Source: Lachnospiraceae bacterium UBA3401
GTDB taxonomy: Bacteria > Bacillota > Clostridia > Lachnospirales > Lachnospiraceae
DNA: 15,509 nucleotides
Reading direction: 5' to 3'
Assembly (NCBI GenBank): GCA_002358575.1
Contig: DEPD01000187.1
Span: 1-15,509, forward strand
Below are positions 6,752 through 14,305 of the stretch, one piece after another (within the stretch, counting starts at the first letter, position 1; the number at the start of each line of letters is the position of its first letter). The translations under genes and the position numbers were made by a program. The notes beneath the pieces are model-generated. The model saw nothing but the letters and a program-made list of their open reading frames with translations, was not told where the DNA came from and ran no database searches.

Positions 6752-7333
6752 CTATTCTACATCCACTCCAAAATTTGCGCACAGCGCTGCAAGTCCGCCC
6801 TGGAAACCACTTCCAATCGCATTAAACTTCCACTCACTGCCATTCCTGTAAAGCTCTCCAAACACCGCCGCTGTCTCAATCGAGAAATCCTCACCCAAAT
6901 CGTAGCGAAGCATCTCCTCGCCGTTCTCTTCATTATAAATACGGATAAACGCATTGTTGACCTGACCGAAATTCTGTCTTCTTGTCTCTGCCTCGTAGAT
7001 GGTTACAGTAAACGCAATCTTTGTAACATTGTCTGGAACCTTGGACAAATCAATCTTAATCTGCTCATCATCTCCGTCACCAACACCTGTAAGATTGTCT
7101 CCTTGATGTACAACACTACCCGATGAATGAGACAGATTTCCATAGAATACAAAATCACCCGAACTGGAAACTTTACCGGAATCTCCCAGCAGAAATGCTG
7201 CTGCATCCAAGTCAAAATCTCCGCCGGTGTCAAACGCGTTAATGTCCCATCCAAGCCCCACAACCACCTTTTTCAATCCTGGATTATCTTTGGTAAGACT
7301 AACCTTCTGACCTTTTGTTAAACAAACTGGCAT
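6752..7333 (-). CDS. terD: TerD family Ca2+-binding stress protein (second copy)
   Basis: This is a 193-aa canonical TerD protein, the usual family length. The start has AGGAGGG about 8 bases upstream. Motifs are KGQKVSL (8-14), VGLGWDINAFD, DFDLDAAAFLL with D39, D41 and D43, and GDNLTGVGDGDDEQI with D79, D86, D88 and D89. FGQVNNAFIRI and WKFNAIGSGFQGGLAALC follow. The two acidic clusters are the known Ca2+ sites of the family. It is cytoplasmic, with no signal peptide. It closely resembles the TerD at 7525-8106, pointing to tandem duplication. Between the two genes lies a 162-base palindromic repeat. TerD proteins confer resistance to tellurite, phage or other stress in various bacteria; which applies here cannot be told. 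Confidence 0.93.
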   Translation of the reverse strand: MPVCLTKGQKVSLTKDNPGLKKVVVGLGWDINAFDTGGDFDLDAAAFLLGDSGKVSSSGDFVFYGNLSHSSGSVVHQGDNLTGVGDGDDEQIKIDLSKVPDNVTKIAFTVTIYEAETRRQNFGQVNNAFIRIYNEENGEEMLRYDLGEDFSIETAAVFGELYRNGSEWKFNAIGSGFQGGLAALCANFGVDVE

Positions 7334-7367
7334 TTTTATGCCCTCCTTTTTTTCAAACCAACTTTTT

Positions 7368-7529
7368 CTAAGGAACAGTCTTAAAATAACTTGCGCATCT
7401 GACTTGCCTAAATTTCCATAGTCGTCGTTGTCATCAGTCGCCGTAGCCCGCTACGGCTCCTTTTTCCGCCCAGCCTATGGAAATTTATCTTGCGTCATCT
7501 GCACAAATTATTTTGTGACTATTCCTAAG
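7368..7529. repeat. Dispersed palindromic repeat R5 (complete) between two terD genes
   Basis: The complete 162-base element has arms 7368-7421 (CTAAGGAACAG to TTTCCATAG) and 7475-7529 (CTATGGAAA to CTATTCCTAAG), imperfectly complementary over about 54 bases. The centre holds the perfect hairpin GCCGTAG-CCCG-CTACGGC (7440-7457), followed on the plus strand by TCCTTTTT. Its right end contains the TAG stop codon (7525-7527) of the upstream terD gene. In the terD transcript the whole element could fold into a long stem, which might separate or stabilise the two messages. Confidence 0.7.
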
Positions 7530-8106
7530 CAACTTCAATTCCATAGTGTCCGCAAAGTGCTGCAAGTCCGCCTTGGAAGCCGCTTCCAATTGCATTGAAT
7601 TTCCACTCCCCATTATGTCTGTAAAGCTCTCCAACCACAACTGCTGTCTCAATTGAGAAATCTTCTCCCAAATCATATCGGATTAATTCCGTATTGGTCA
7701 CCTCATCGACAATGCGAATAAACGCATTGGAAACCTGTCCGAAATTCTGTCTTCTGACATCTGCATCATAGATAGTAACTGTAAAAGCCACCTTCTCCAC
7801 ATTAGAGGGAATTTTATTAAGGTCAATTTCGATCTGCTCATCATCCCCCTCGCCTTCTCCTGTCAGGTTATCACCCATGTGTTTCACAGCCTCACTTGGA
7901 TGTGTCAAATTACCATAAAATACAAACTCATTCTCCGTTGGGCATTTACCGTTTGCGCCCACCATAAAAGCCGCTGCATCCAAGTCAAAGTCCGCACCAG
8001 AATCAAATGCGTTAACGTCCCATCCAAGTCCTACCATAATTTTCTTAAGACCCGGATTTCCTTTTGTAAGATCAACTTTCTGTCCTTTTGATAAATTGAT
8101 TGGCAT
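7525..8106 (-). CDS. terD: TerD family Ca2+-binding stress protein (first copy)
   Basis: This is a 193-aa canonical TerD protein. AAGGAGG precedes the start by about 9 bases, and the gene begins 31 bases after the telA stop codon, so the two are co-transcribed. Motifs are KGQKVDL, VGLGWDVNAFD, DFDLDAAAFMV (first acidic cluster), GDNLTGEGEGDDEQI (second cluster, with Glu replacing one Asp of the sister copy), FGQVSNAFIRIVD and WKFNAIGSGFQGGLAALC. All Ca2+-ligand positions remain acidic. Its TAG stop codon falls inside the end of repeat R5, so the repeat may have set the present C-terminus (..HYGIEVA). The gene could equally be called terE or yceD/yceE by analogy; paralogue names within this family are not reliable. 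Confidence 0.93.
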   Translation of the reverse strand: MPINLSKGQKVDLTKGNPGLKKIMVGLGWDVNAFDSGADFDLDAAAFMVGANGKCPTENEFVFYGNLTHPSEAVKHMGDNLTGEGEGDDEQIEIDLNKIPSNVEKVAFTVTIYDADVRRQNFGQVSNAFIRIVDEVTNTELIRYDLGEDFSIETAVVVGELYRHNGEWKFNAIGSGFQGGLAALCGHYGIEVA

Positions 8107-8137
8107 ATGTTTTTTCCTCCTTCATATGAAAAATTTA

Positions 8138-9289
8138 TCAGTACTTTTTATTGGGAACATGGTACATCTCGTTAAACTCTCGCTTGATAGTTTCCAGCCT
8201 TGCCTGATCCTCAATGCGTTTTTGCCGCGCATCATTTTGAATCTGTCTTGTCTCGTTAATACCATCCACGATTGTTTTCCAAGTTGTCTCCAGTGTTTCA
8301 ATCTTAATTGAGCTGCCCGCTGCCATCGCTGTTGTCATCTTTGTCTGCTCCACTGTATTTTGTGCATTGCGGATTAACATCTCATTGGTCTTCGCATCGA
8401 GCGCACTCATCGCATCTGCCTGTATTTTCTGGCGTTTTAGCATAATTGCTTGCGCGAGCGCCTGTTTAAATACGGGCAGCGTAATAATAAATGCGGAATT
8501 AATCTTCCTGACAAGGTTCATATTACTAAATTCCATCGCCTTAATCATTGGAATCGACTGCATTGCCACGCTCTCCGCCGTTCTCAAATCCTGTGTCCTC
8601 TGTTCCAACATCATCAGCGCTTGATTTAGACTTGTAATCTCAAATTGAATCGAAGTATCGCCTGTCGTCTGCATATCAGACTCTCGCTGTGCAATGTATG
8701 CCTCGATCTCCTTGCATCCTTGTTCCCCCGCAAGAATATATTTTACAAGCTCATGATAATAGTTTACGTTCGCCTCAAACATTGTATTCAAATTGCGGTT
8801 GGACTGTTTTATCTCGGACTCATACTTTCTGAGTTCCACATAAATTTTGTCAACCTCATCACCCATTGTATGATATTTATCCAGTATTTTATCAAGCTGT
8901 TTTCTCATATTGCCAAAAAGCTTGTTAAACAGAGAAGGATTTTCCTGCAATTCGTCAATATCAAACTTTTCCATCACTCGCGCAAGCGCGTTAAGCATCT
9001 CGCTCGAATCATCGAGCTGGGACATATTCACATTGTTTAACACAACATCCGATGCCTTGGATATCTCCTCCGCAACTTCCGCGCCAAAAGACACAATTGT
9101 CTCAAGATTATTAATCTCAATTGTACTTACAATGTCATCAACTTCCTGCGAACCGACAAGCGTCTGATTCATCTGCTGCCTGTCCTCCACAATATCATAC
9201 GTCTCCACCACTTCAATCTCATTTTTGGTGTCCGCAGTATTGGCCATCACTGATGACTGCGCCTTTGTCTTGCTAAAATCTAACCCCAT
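8138..9289 (-). CDS. telA: TelA family toxic-anion resistance protein
   Basis: This is a 383-aa protein of typical family length (B. subtilis YceH, plasmid TelA/KlaA). GGAGG lies 8 bases before the start. The largely helical sequence, with probable coiled-coil stretches (about 120-190 and 335-375), carries the family signatures FNKLFGNMRKQLDKILDKY (about 122-140), an Asn/Tyr-rich segment about 165-180, and the conserved block IPMIKAMEFSNMNLVRKIN. FIITLPVFKQALAQAI comes next. There is no signal peptide or clear membrane span, so it is cytoplasmic or membrane-peripheral. It lies between yceG and the first terD, the same partners as in B. subtilis. TelA proteins are linked to tellurite and cell-envelope stress; the mechanism is not established. 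Confidence 0.92.
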   Translation of the reverse strand: MGLDFSKTKAQSSVMANTADTKNEIEVVETYDIVEDRQQMNQTLVGSQEVDDIVSTIEINNLETIVSFGAEVAEEISKASDVVLNNVNMSQLDDSSEMLNALARVMEKFDIDELQENPSLFNKLFGNMRKQLDKILDKYHTMGDEVDKIYVELRKYESEIKQSNRNLNTMFEANVNYYHELVKYILAGEQGCKEIEAYIAQRESDMQTTGDTSIQFEITSLNQALMMLEQRTQDLRTAESVAMQSIPMIKAMEFSNMNLVRKINSAFIITLPVFKQALAQAIMLKRQKIQADAMSALDAKTNEMLIRNAQNTVEQTKMTTAMAAGSSIKIETLETTWKTIVDGINETRQIQNDARQKRIEDQARLETIKREFNEMYHVPNKKY

Positions 9290-9367
9290 TCTTAATCCTC
9301 CGTTCCGCCAATATCCCTCCTACAAAACATTGACTTAAATCCGTCATATAAAGCTATCGCGCGGTTC

Positions 9368-11641
9368 TCACCCTCCTCGTCGAAAGAGTCTATCGCGCCA
9401 CGAAAGCCGTGTACTTGAGGAAACCAGCGCCATATTGGGAACTTGCAAATCATATACATACTCGCCAATTTGATGCTCTTCCATCAATTTTCTATTAAAA
9501 TATTTCTCTATATTTTGATATCCTGTCGGCACAAAAAATACCACATCAAACCCTGCCAAATTTAAAAATGCTGCCAGAATAGAATCCTCCAAAGAAATTA
9601 TTTTCTCCCCAGTATTAAAATAAATCAACTTGGGATTCTTTTTTGTAAAATCGAACTTTTGTATCAATCGCACAATCTCCTTTGGCATATTAAGGACTGT
9701 CGCAACAATCGCATACTCTGTGCCATTTTCAAAAGTTCCCTTTATCACTTTGCTCTCAATCAAAAGCTGTAGCTTGTCAAGAATATGCTCCTGTATTTCT
9801 TCTCGTAAAAAACTATATGGATAATTTGGATGCTCTTTAATCTTCTTTTTTTGTAGTCGCCCATTTCTGTAAAACTCTGTCGCATACATTTTCATTGGGT
9901 TTGGTGCCGTAGAATCAATATATGGCACATTTTTTACCACAAAAGTATCCTCCGTCATCAGTGCCTTAACAGCACTCCAATATTTTTGAACCAGACCGTC
10001 CTTCACACCAGATACTTTGGCAAAAATCACAGGCAGCGTAACTACACCATTCTCTGTGCTAAAATTGGGGCGATATCGCAATTCTTCTTTCCACAGAATC
10101 TGTATTTCCTCATACATAGTCTGCAATGTAATGGAATTCGCTTTGGTATATTGATGATTGCGATATATTCCCGTATCCTGATACATTAGTTCGTCAAGCT
10201 CGCGCTCTGCATGGTATGCGACAGTACCGACCTGCAAATCCGCACTCTGCCTCGGGTAACGATTTATGGACAAAGACTCCGCAAAATGTATCTCATATAA
10301 AAGTGTATCCTCCAGACAGCACTTCGCACTCAAATCAGGAACCAACACCAGCACATCCACAGGAATCCGCGCCAGGAAGCGCAAAAACATGGCCTCGCTC
10401 TCGTCTTGGCAAGGTCCCATATGAATAAAACAACTCACTTCTGGCATCTTCCAGTTTGAAAAGAGTAACTTCTGATACCGCCGAATCCAGCAGAGCAGAT
10501 AAACCGCCTTGTTGGTCAGTCGAGAAAGGTTGGAATCTGGCGCCTTCGCCTCCTCAAGCATTCCATCCAAAAATGCTTTCACCATCACCCGCTGTAACTC
10601 TATATTAGATGTGTATTGTATATTGGCAGACAGATCCATTAACATCTCGTCCTGTCTTGTATAAGTTCTGCGCCTCACCGCTGCAATTTCTTCTGTGTCA
10701 GGTTTTGGGATACTTCCGTCAACAATCACAACATGTCGTTTATAATTCTCAAGTGTCAACTGAAATTGATACAGCTCATTTGCATATGTCTGCTTGTCCT
10801 CCACGCCACTGATTCTGTAATAGCAATTATAAAAAAATTTTGAGTCTGTTCCCCGCTCCGCAGGCGCTTTTTTGAAATCTTCCAACCCACTTCCTGTTAT
10901 CCATGCATTAGTACAGTTAAGCACTTGCGGGCGCACACCGTAAATCCGCTCATTGTTAAGCGCATTTTGTATCTGGGTCCGAACCCATTTGAGATTAAAA
11001 TCCCGCGGAAATTCCTTCATTCCCGGTAACTCAAGGCTGTATGAGACACAATACTCTGCATCAATACTTTGATATTTTGCATCTCCGTGATACTGCAACA
11101 ACACGACATCACACCCTGCATTGGAGAGAACATTGACAAGCATCAGCTCATAACTGCTAATTTCCCCTTCATACAAGATTTTTGGAATCTTGTTTTCACC
11201 GAGCGAATTGACAATGCGCTCAAATCTATAGTATAACCAGCACATGAACTTTATGTATGCATTTTTCAGCATATTGTCATTTTTGCCGGATTTTCGCAGA
11301 GAATCAAGCGTATCAAAAAGAGAACGCGCCACATTTCCACGCTGATAATCATTCATGCGCGGAAGCCATTTTTTCAGACTCTGTACAATAAAATCTGGAC
11401 TCAGCCGAAATCCCAAGCCCATAATTTCCTCATAATATGCAAGATTCTTCTCATCTGGATTGGAGATTCTGCCCTCAATAACCACACCTGAAAGTCTTGC
11501 CGCCTCATAATACTGCTGTATAAACTGCCCAATTGCCTCTGTATATCCACTAATTCTGTAAAAATACACGCCTCTGTTGGGTCTGCTGTCACGTTCCATA
11601 AAAAAATCATTCAGATTGTTTATCTTAATATGCGCAAACAT
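9368..11641 (-). CDS. yceG: YceG-type protein, putative component of the Ter biosynthetic module
   Basis: This is a 757-aa protein. The start has GAGGGA 5-6 bases upstream. It is recognised by context (next to telA and terD, as in B. subtilis) and by sequence type. The symbol refers to B. subtilis yceG, not the E. coli gene now called mltG. I see three related units, each a helical stretch followed by a strand-rich segment: 127-183 (KIPKILYEGEISSYELML then AGCDVVLL), 376-433 (VSCFIHMGP then VDVLVLVP), and 643-704 (PKLIYFNTGEK then AGFDVVFFVP). The B. subtilis protein as I recall it is about 540 aa, so this one is longer by roughly one unit. No catalytic motif is recognised. It is 78 bases before telA and probably the first gene of the operon. 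The reaction is unknown. Confidence 0.8.
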   Translation of the reverse strand: MFAHIKINNLNDFFMERDSRPNRGVYFYRISGYTEAIGQFIQQYYEAARLSGVVIEGRISNPDEKNLAYYEEIMGLGFRLSPDFIVQSLKKWLPRMNDYQRGNVARSLFDTLDSLRKSGKNDNMLKNAYIKFMCWLYYRFERIVNSLGENKIPKILYEGEISSYELMLVNVLSNAGCDVVLLQYHGDAKYQSIDAEYCVSYSLELPGMKEFPRDFNLKWVRTQIQNALNNERIYGVRPQVLNCTNAWITGSGLEDFKKAPAERGTDSKFFYNCYYRISGVEDKQTYANELYQFQLTLENYKRHVVIVDGSIPKPDTEEIAAVRRRTYTRQDEMLMDLSANIQYTSNIELQRVMVKAFLDGMLEEAKAPDSNLSRLTNKAVYLLCWIRRYQKLLFSNWKMPEVSCFIHMGPCQDESEAMFLRFLARIPVDVLVLVPDLSAKCCLEDTLLYEIHFAESLSINRYPRQSADLQVGTVAYHAERELDELMYQDTGIYRNHQYTKANSITLQTMYEEIQILWKEELRYRPNFSTENGVVTLPVIFAKVSGVKDGLVQKYWSAVKALMTEDTFVVKNVPYIDSTAPNPMKMYATEFYRNGRLQKKKIKEHPNYPYSFLREEIQEHILDKLQLLIESKVIKGTFENGTEYAIVATVLNMPKEIVRLIQKFDFTKKNPKLIYFNTGEKIISLEDSILAAFLNLAGFDVVFFVPTGYQNIEKYFNRKLMEEHQIGEYVYDLQVPNMALVSSSTRLSWRDRLFRRGG

Positions 11642-11694
11642 ATTTTTCCCTCAATCAATATCCAATAACCACACTTCTCATAATACAGCTTATC

Positions 11695-11738
11695 AGAAGC
11701 GCCCTTTGCTTCTAAATAAAAGGGCTGTTCTTGCTTCT
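11695..11738 (-). promoter_or_regulatory. Nested hairpin in the yceG leader
   Basis: The minus-strand transcript can form an outer stem AGAAGC/GCTTCT (11733-11738 with 11695-11700) stacked directly on one side to an inner stem GCCCTTT/AAAGGGC (11719-11725 with 11701-11707), with a 7-base bulge on the other side. It lies between the candidate promoter and the yceG ribosome binding site. No T-run follows on either strand, so a leader regulatory structure fits better than a terminator. Confidence 0.4.
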
Positions 11739-11750
11739 TATAATATTAAA

Positions 11751-11779
11751 AGTATATCATAATATCGTTATTTATTCAA
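11751..11779 (-). promoter_or_regulatory. Candidate promoter for the yceG-telA-terD operon
   Basis: On the minus strand, TTGAAT (11779-11774) and TATACT (11756-11751) are separated by exactly 17 bases, a good housekeeping-type match. The predicted leader is about 100 bases and includes the nested hairpin. It is the best promoter candidate upstream of the operon; none is evident between its later genes. Confidence 0.45.
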
Positions 11780-11917
11780 CAAAAACAGAACATACTTTCA
11801 AATATTAATTCATTTTTAATCTAAATTTAATGTTTCATCCATTCTTATAAGTCTTAATCCTGCATCATTGCAGCCGTATAGCCATCTTGCCATAAAAGTG
11901 GCCTTTACTTTCATAAC

Positions 11918-11992
11918 AACTGTGAGAAAATAACTGACACATGTTGACTTGTCTATTTCTCCAATTACAAATCGCATCTGTAATTGGAGAAA
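11918..11992. repeat. Dispersed palindromic repeat R6 (partial or rearranged)
   Basis: AACTGTGAGAAAATAACTGA and the following CACATGTTGACTTGTCTA match the start of R7 at the right edge in nearly every position. The arm runs into a perfect 14-bp stem: TTTCTCCAATTACA (11956-11969) and its complement (11979-11992), with a 9-base loop. To the right, at 12010-12019, lies TTAGGAACCA, resembling the usual element end and containing the stop codon of the protease gene. To the left, bases 11886-11917 share the CCTTTA-TTTCATAAC stretch with R2. The rest of 11642-12009 holds the yceG leader and promoter and no gene that I can support. Confidence 0.55.
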
Positions 11993-12009
11993 AGCCTCGT
12001 CGCAACCCA

Positions 12010-12870
12010 TTAGGAACCAGTAAATCCTTGAATAAACAGATTGATAAATTCATACCCTACTGCCATATTAATATTCTGTGCGTATCGAATTACAGTAGTG
12101 CTAATACCAATCACTTCCCCATACATATTGAGAATCGCTCCGCCAGAACTCCCTGATGATACAGGTGCTGTAAACTGTATCAGCTCCACATCATCCATCT
12201 CGCGAAATCCAGAGATAATACCGTCTGACACAGAGTTAAAAAATCCCATTGGACTTCCTATCGCCACCACTTTTTGCCCTCTGACAAGTTTCTGTGGCCC
12301 CTTATAAATAGGAAGTGGAACAAGCGGTCTATCAATCCGAATCACCGCGAGATCAAGCACATCATTGTACTTAATAACTTGGCTAGTTCTATAACAGTTG
12401 TCATCATTTTCTATCCGAACAGAGAAAAAACTGCCGTCACTCAAAACGTGATTATTTGTTAAAATATACCCTTTGCTTCCAATCATAATACCAGAACCAG
12501 AAGCAAAAGGTTCTCCGGCACTGTCATGTACCATAATCATCACAACGGAAGACGCAAGCTGTGCGATCTGTTCAAAGCTCATTTCTGTCCTGACAGTGCT
12601 ACCTATGTTTGTGTTCATCCTCTCCATATGTCGTGGCGCTGTTGTACCTGTTACGTTTTGGAACGAAGCAGGCACATCTTGACTGTTCTGAGGTGCCTGT
12701 GCTGACTGCGGCAATATCGTTTTCCTATCTCGCCGCGGCGGTATTGTAACTCGTACAGGTTGCGTGCTCTCTGTCTCCGGCTGTAATGATGCCTTTTTCC
12801 TATCTGGTCTTGGTGGAATTACCACTTTAACATTCTGGCTATGTTGATTATTTTCTTGTGCGTTTTCCAT
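12010..12870 (-). CDS. HtrA-like trypsin-fold serine protease without signal peptide or PDZ domain
   Basis: This is a 286-aa protein. The start has AGGGG about 8 bases upstream. Residues 1-95 are a hydrophilic Pro/Gln/Arg-rich tail with a duplicated motif: VKVVIPPRPDRK (15-26) and VRVTIPPRRDRK (40-50 region). Residues 98-286 form a chymotrypsin-fold domain with the full triad: H141 in LTNNHVL, D173 in DLAVI, and S242 in GSSGG; VAIGSPMG is the usual strand. HtrA/DegP-type proteases normally have an N-terminal anchor and a C-terminal PDZ domain. Both are missing here, so the protein is predicted to be cytoplasmic. It has its own promoter candidate and lies upstream of yceG on the same strand, 368 bases away. 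It may cleave a component of the Ter complex (inference). The TAA stop overlaps a repeat-like end. Confidence 0.88.
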   Translation of the reverse strand: MENAQENNQHSQNVKVVIPPRPDRKKASLQPETESTQPVRVTIPPRRDRKTILPQSAQAPQNSQDVPASFQNVTGTTAPRHMERMNTNIGSTVRTEMSFEQIAQLASSVVMIMVHDSAGEPFASGSGIMIGSKGYILTNNHVLSDGSFFSVRIENDDNCYRTSQVIKYNDVLDLAVIRIDRPLVPLPIYKGPQKLVRGQKVVAIGSPMGFFNSVSDGIISGFREMDDVELIQFTAPVSSGSSGGAILNMYGEVIGISTTVIRYAQNINMAVGYEFINLFIQGFTGS

Positions 12871-13008
12871 TCTTTTATCCCCTGCACTATTTTCTAAACT
12901 ATTGTTTGCAATTCAATTGTTTTTGTGTATAGACTTTTAAGAAATCTCTTTGCACTTTAATTCAATTTTCCCAACGGTGTCCTTCTTTAATGACTTGTTT
13001 CTATACAT

Positions 13009-13037
13009 ATTTTACTAATATCACACCGCAAAGTCAA
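13009..13037 (-). promoter_or_regulatory. Candidate promoter for the protease gene
   Basis: On the minus strand, TTGACT (13037-13032) and TAAAAT (13014-13009) are separated by 17 bases, a strong housekeeping-type match. The leader would be about 130 bases. The 398-base divergent region 12871-13268 holds this promoter, the candidate at 13146-13175 and a few short dyads (TGTATAGA/TCTATACA; GAAAGT-ttc-ACTTTC at about 13199-13213). No gene is seen there. Confidence 0.5.
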
Positions 13038-13145
13038 CACAAACAAACTATAATTCGCACCCTTTATAGAATTTATGTTACTTTTTAGATTATTTTTAAG
13101 TGACTTTTGTATAAAACATTGCGTTTAATTTTATTAACGGAAACT

Positions 13146-13175
13146 CTTACATTTTTTCCGAATATGTGCTATAGT
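13146..13175 (+). promoter_or_regulatory. Possible promoter for the CitE-like gene
   Basis: CTTACA (13146-13151) and TATAGT (13170-13175) are spaced by 18 bases. The -10 is good and the -35 matches 4 of 6. The small dyads GAAAGT-ACTTTC (about 13199-13213) and GTCA-TGAC (about 13218-13230) follow before the gene and could be operator-like. Confidence 0.3.
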
Positions 13176-13268
13176 AGATTGATATTTTGCAATATTACGA
13201 AAGTTTCACTTTCCTTTGTCAGTAAATGACTATTGTATTCTATTACTTTTGTTTAGGAGATTTTAATT

Positions 13269-14246
13269 ATGAACAATTCCTTGCTTTATTACAGCGTCGG
13301 TGCACTCTTATACTGTCCTGCTAATAGAAAGACAATCGTTGATTCTATTACACGGCAAAGATTTGGCACGAAATATTCACTTGCTCTTTGTCTGGAAGAT
13401 ACGATACGGGACGACTGTGTTGCTGAAGCAGAACATATTCTCACTAATTCGCTCTGTCAACTGGCAAAACGGACAGAGCAGGAAACATTTTATCTGCCCA
13501 AAATCTTTGTGCGTGTGAGAAATGCCCGCCAGATTGGTAGACTTTACAAAGCCTTTGGAGAAAGCATCCGACTTGTAACGGGCTTTATCCTCCCCAAATT
13601 TTCACTTGAAAATGCAGACACATACATACAAGAGATTCTTCGGGCAAATGAACTCGCCAGCCAACCACTATACACTATGCCTATTTTTGAGAGTCCTAGC
13701 ATAATAGATCTGCGATATAGAACAGAAATTTTATATACATTAAAAGAAAAACTTGATCAGATTGAAGATAAAGTATTGAATATTAGAGTCGGCGGCAATG
13801 ATCTCTGTCACGCATTTGGATACCGCAGACATGATGATGAATCCATACACCAAATTCGCCCAATCGCCGATATTTTCTCCGATATTATTACTGTATATGG
13901 TCGGGATTACGTGGTTTCTGGACCGGTTTGGGAATACTATCACAGCAGCAACTGGGAGCGGGGATTGTATCATGAAATCGCTGACGACAAACTCTGTGGT
14001 TTTATTGGGAAGACAGTTATCTATCCCACCCAAATCTCAATTGTGAATGAAGCTTACAAAGTATCAGAACATGATTATCAAGATGCGGCAGCAATTCTAA
14101 ATTGGGATAAATTCTCTCACTCCTTAGTCGCTGGCAGCGTCAGCAAAGAGCGCATGAACGAATACAAAACGCACTCCAACTGGGCACTCCGCACTCTGCT
14201 TACAGCAGAATACTTCGGTGTCAAAAAAGCACAACCTGATAAATAA
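13269..14246 (+). CDS. HpcH/HpaI-CitE-like aldolase/lyase of the Ter biosynthetic module
   Basis: This is a 325-aa protein. The start has TAGGAG 8-9 bases upstream. It is a TIM-barrel protein of the HpcH/HpaI aldolase-citrate lyase beta family. Visible motifs are LLYCPANR (13-20), LCLEDTIRDD with E43 and D44, the conserved Arg strand IFVRVRN (79-85), GFILPK (105-110), PIFESP with E141, and GGNDLC with D178 (E141 and D178 fit the Mg2+ ligands). Near the end, GFIGKTVIYPTQI resembles the family's GK-IHP-QI motif. Such enzymes cleave or form C-C bonds, often with CoA thioesters. In Ter loci this branch is a recurring biosynthetic partner with unknown substrate. It is divergent from the protease gene and convergent with the PRTase gene, 59 bases apart. 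Confidence 0.87.
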   Translation: MNNSLLYYSVGALLYCPANRKTIVDSITRQRFGTKYSLALCLEDTIRDDCVAEAEHILTNSLCQLAKRTEQETFYLPKIFVRVRNARQIGRLYKAFGESIRLVTGFILPKFSLENADTYIQEILRANELASQPLYTMPIFESPSIIDLRYRTEILYTLKEKLDQIEDKVLNIRVGGNDLCHAFGYRRHDDESIHQIRPIADIFSDIITVYGRDYVVSGPVWEYYHSSNWERGLYHEIADDKLCGFIGKTVIYPTQISIVNEAYKVSEHDYQDAAAILNWDKFSHSLVAGSVSKERMNEYKTHSNWALRTLLTAEYFGVKKAQPDK

Positions 14247-14249
14247 CTT

Positions 14250-14277
14250 AAGGCAGTTCAATATAGGAAACTGTCTT
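14250..14277. terminator. Possible bidirectional hairpin between convergent genes
   Basis: AAGGCAGTT (14250-14258) and AACTGTCTT (14269-14277) form a 9-bp stem with one G-U pair and a 10-base loop, three bases after the CitE-like stop codon. No strong T-run follows on either side, so efficiency is uncertain. It lies between the stops of two convergent genes, where a terminator is expected. Confidence 0.4.
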
Positions 14278-14305
14278 CTCCGTGCAATGCAACCGTAAAA
14301 CAACA

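Noticed and set aside
6678..6782. Longer start of the divergent TerD gene at 6782
   Set aside because: The extra 35 codons read through the GC-rich hairpin and a poly-A/T stretch and resemble no TerD N-terminus; the 6677 start has a proper ribosome binding site.
11956..11992. 14-bp hairpin as an intrinsic terminator of the protease gene
   Set aside because: The stem is perfect but is followed on the minus strand by AATAGACAAG rather than a T-run, and it matches the internal part of the repeat family; kept as part of R6.
11816..12010. Small minus-strand reading frame of 64 codons
   Set aside because: It overlaps repeat R6 and the yceG leader region, has no clear ribosome binding site, and its sequence follows the repeat and the 11886-11917 segment shared with R2, where no frame is kept.
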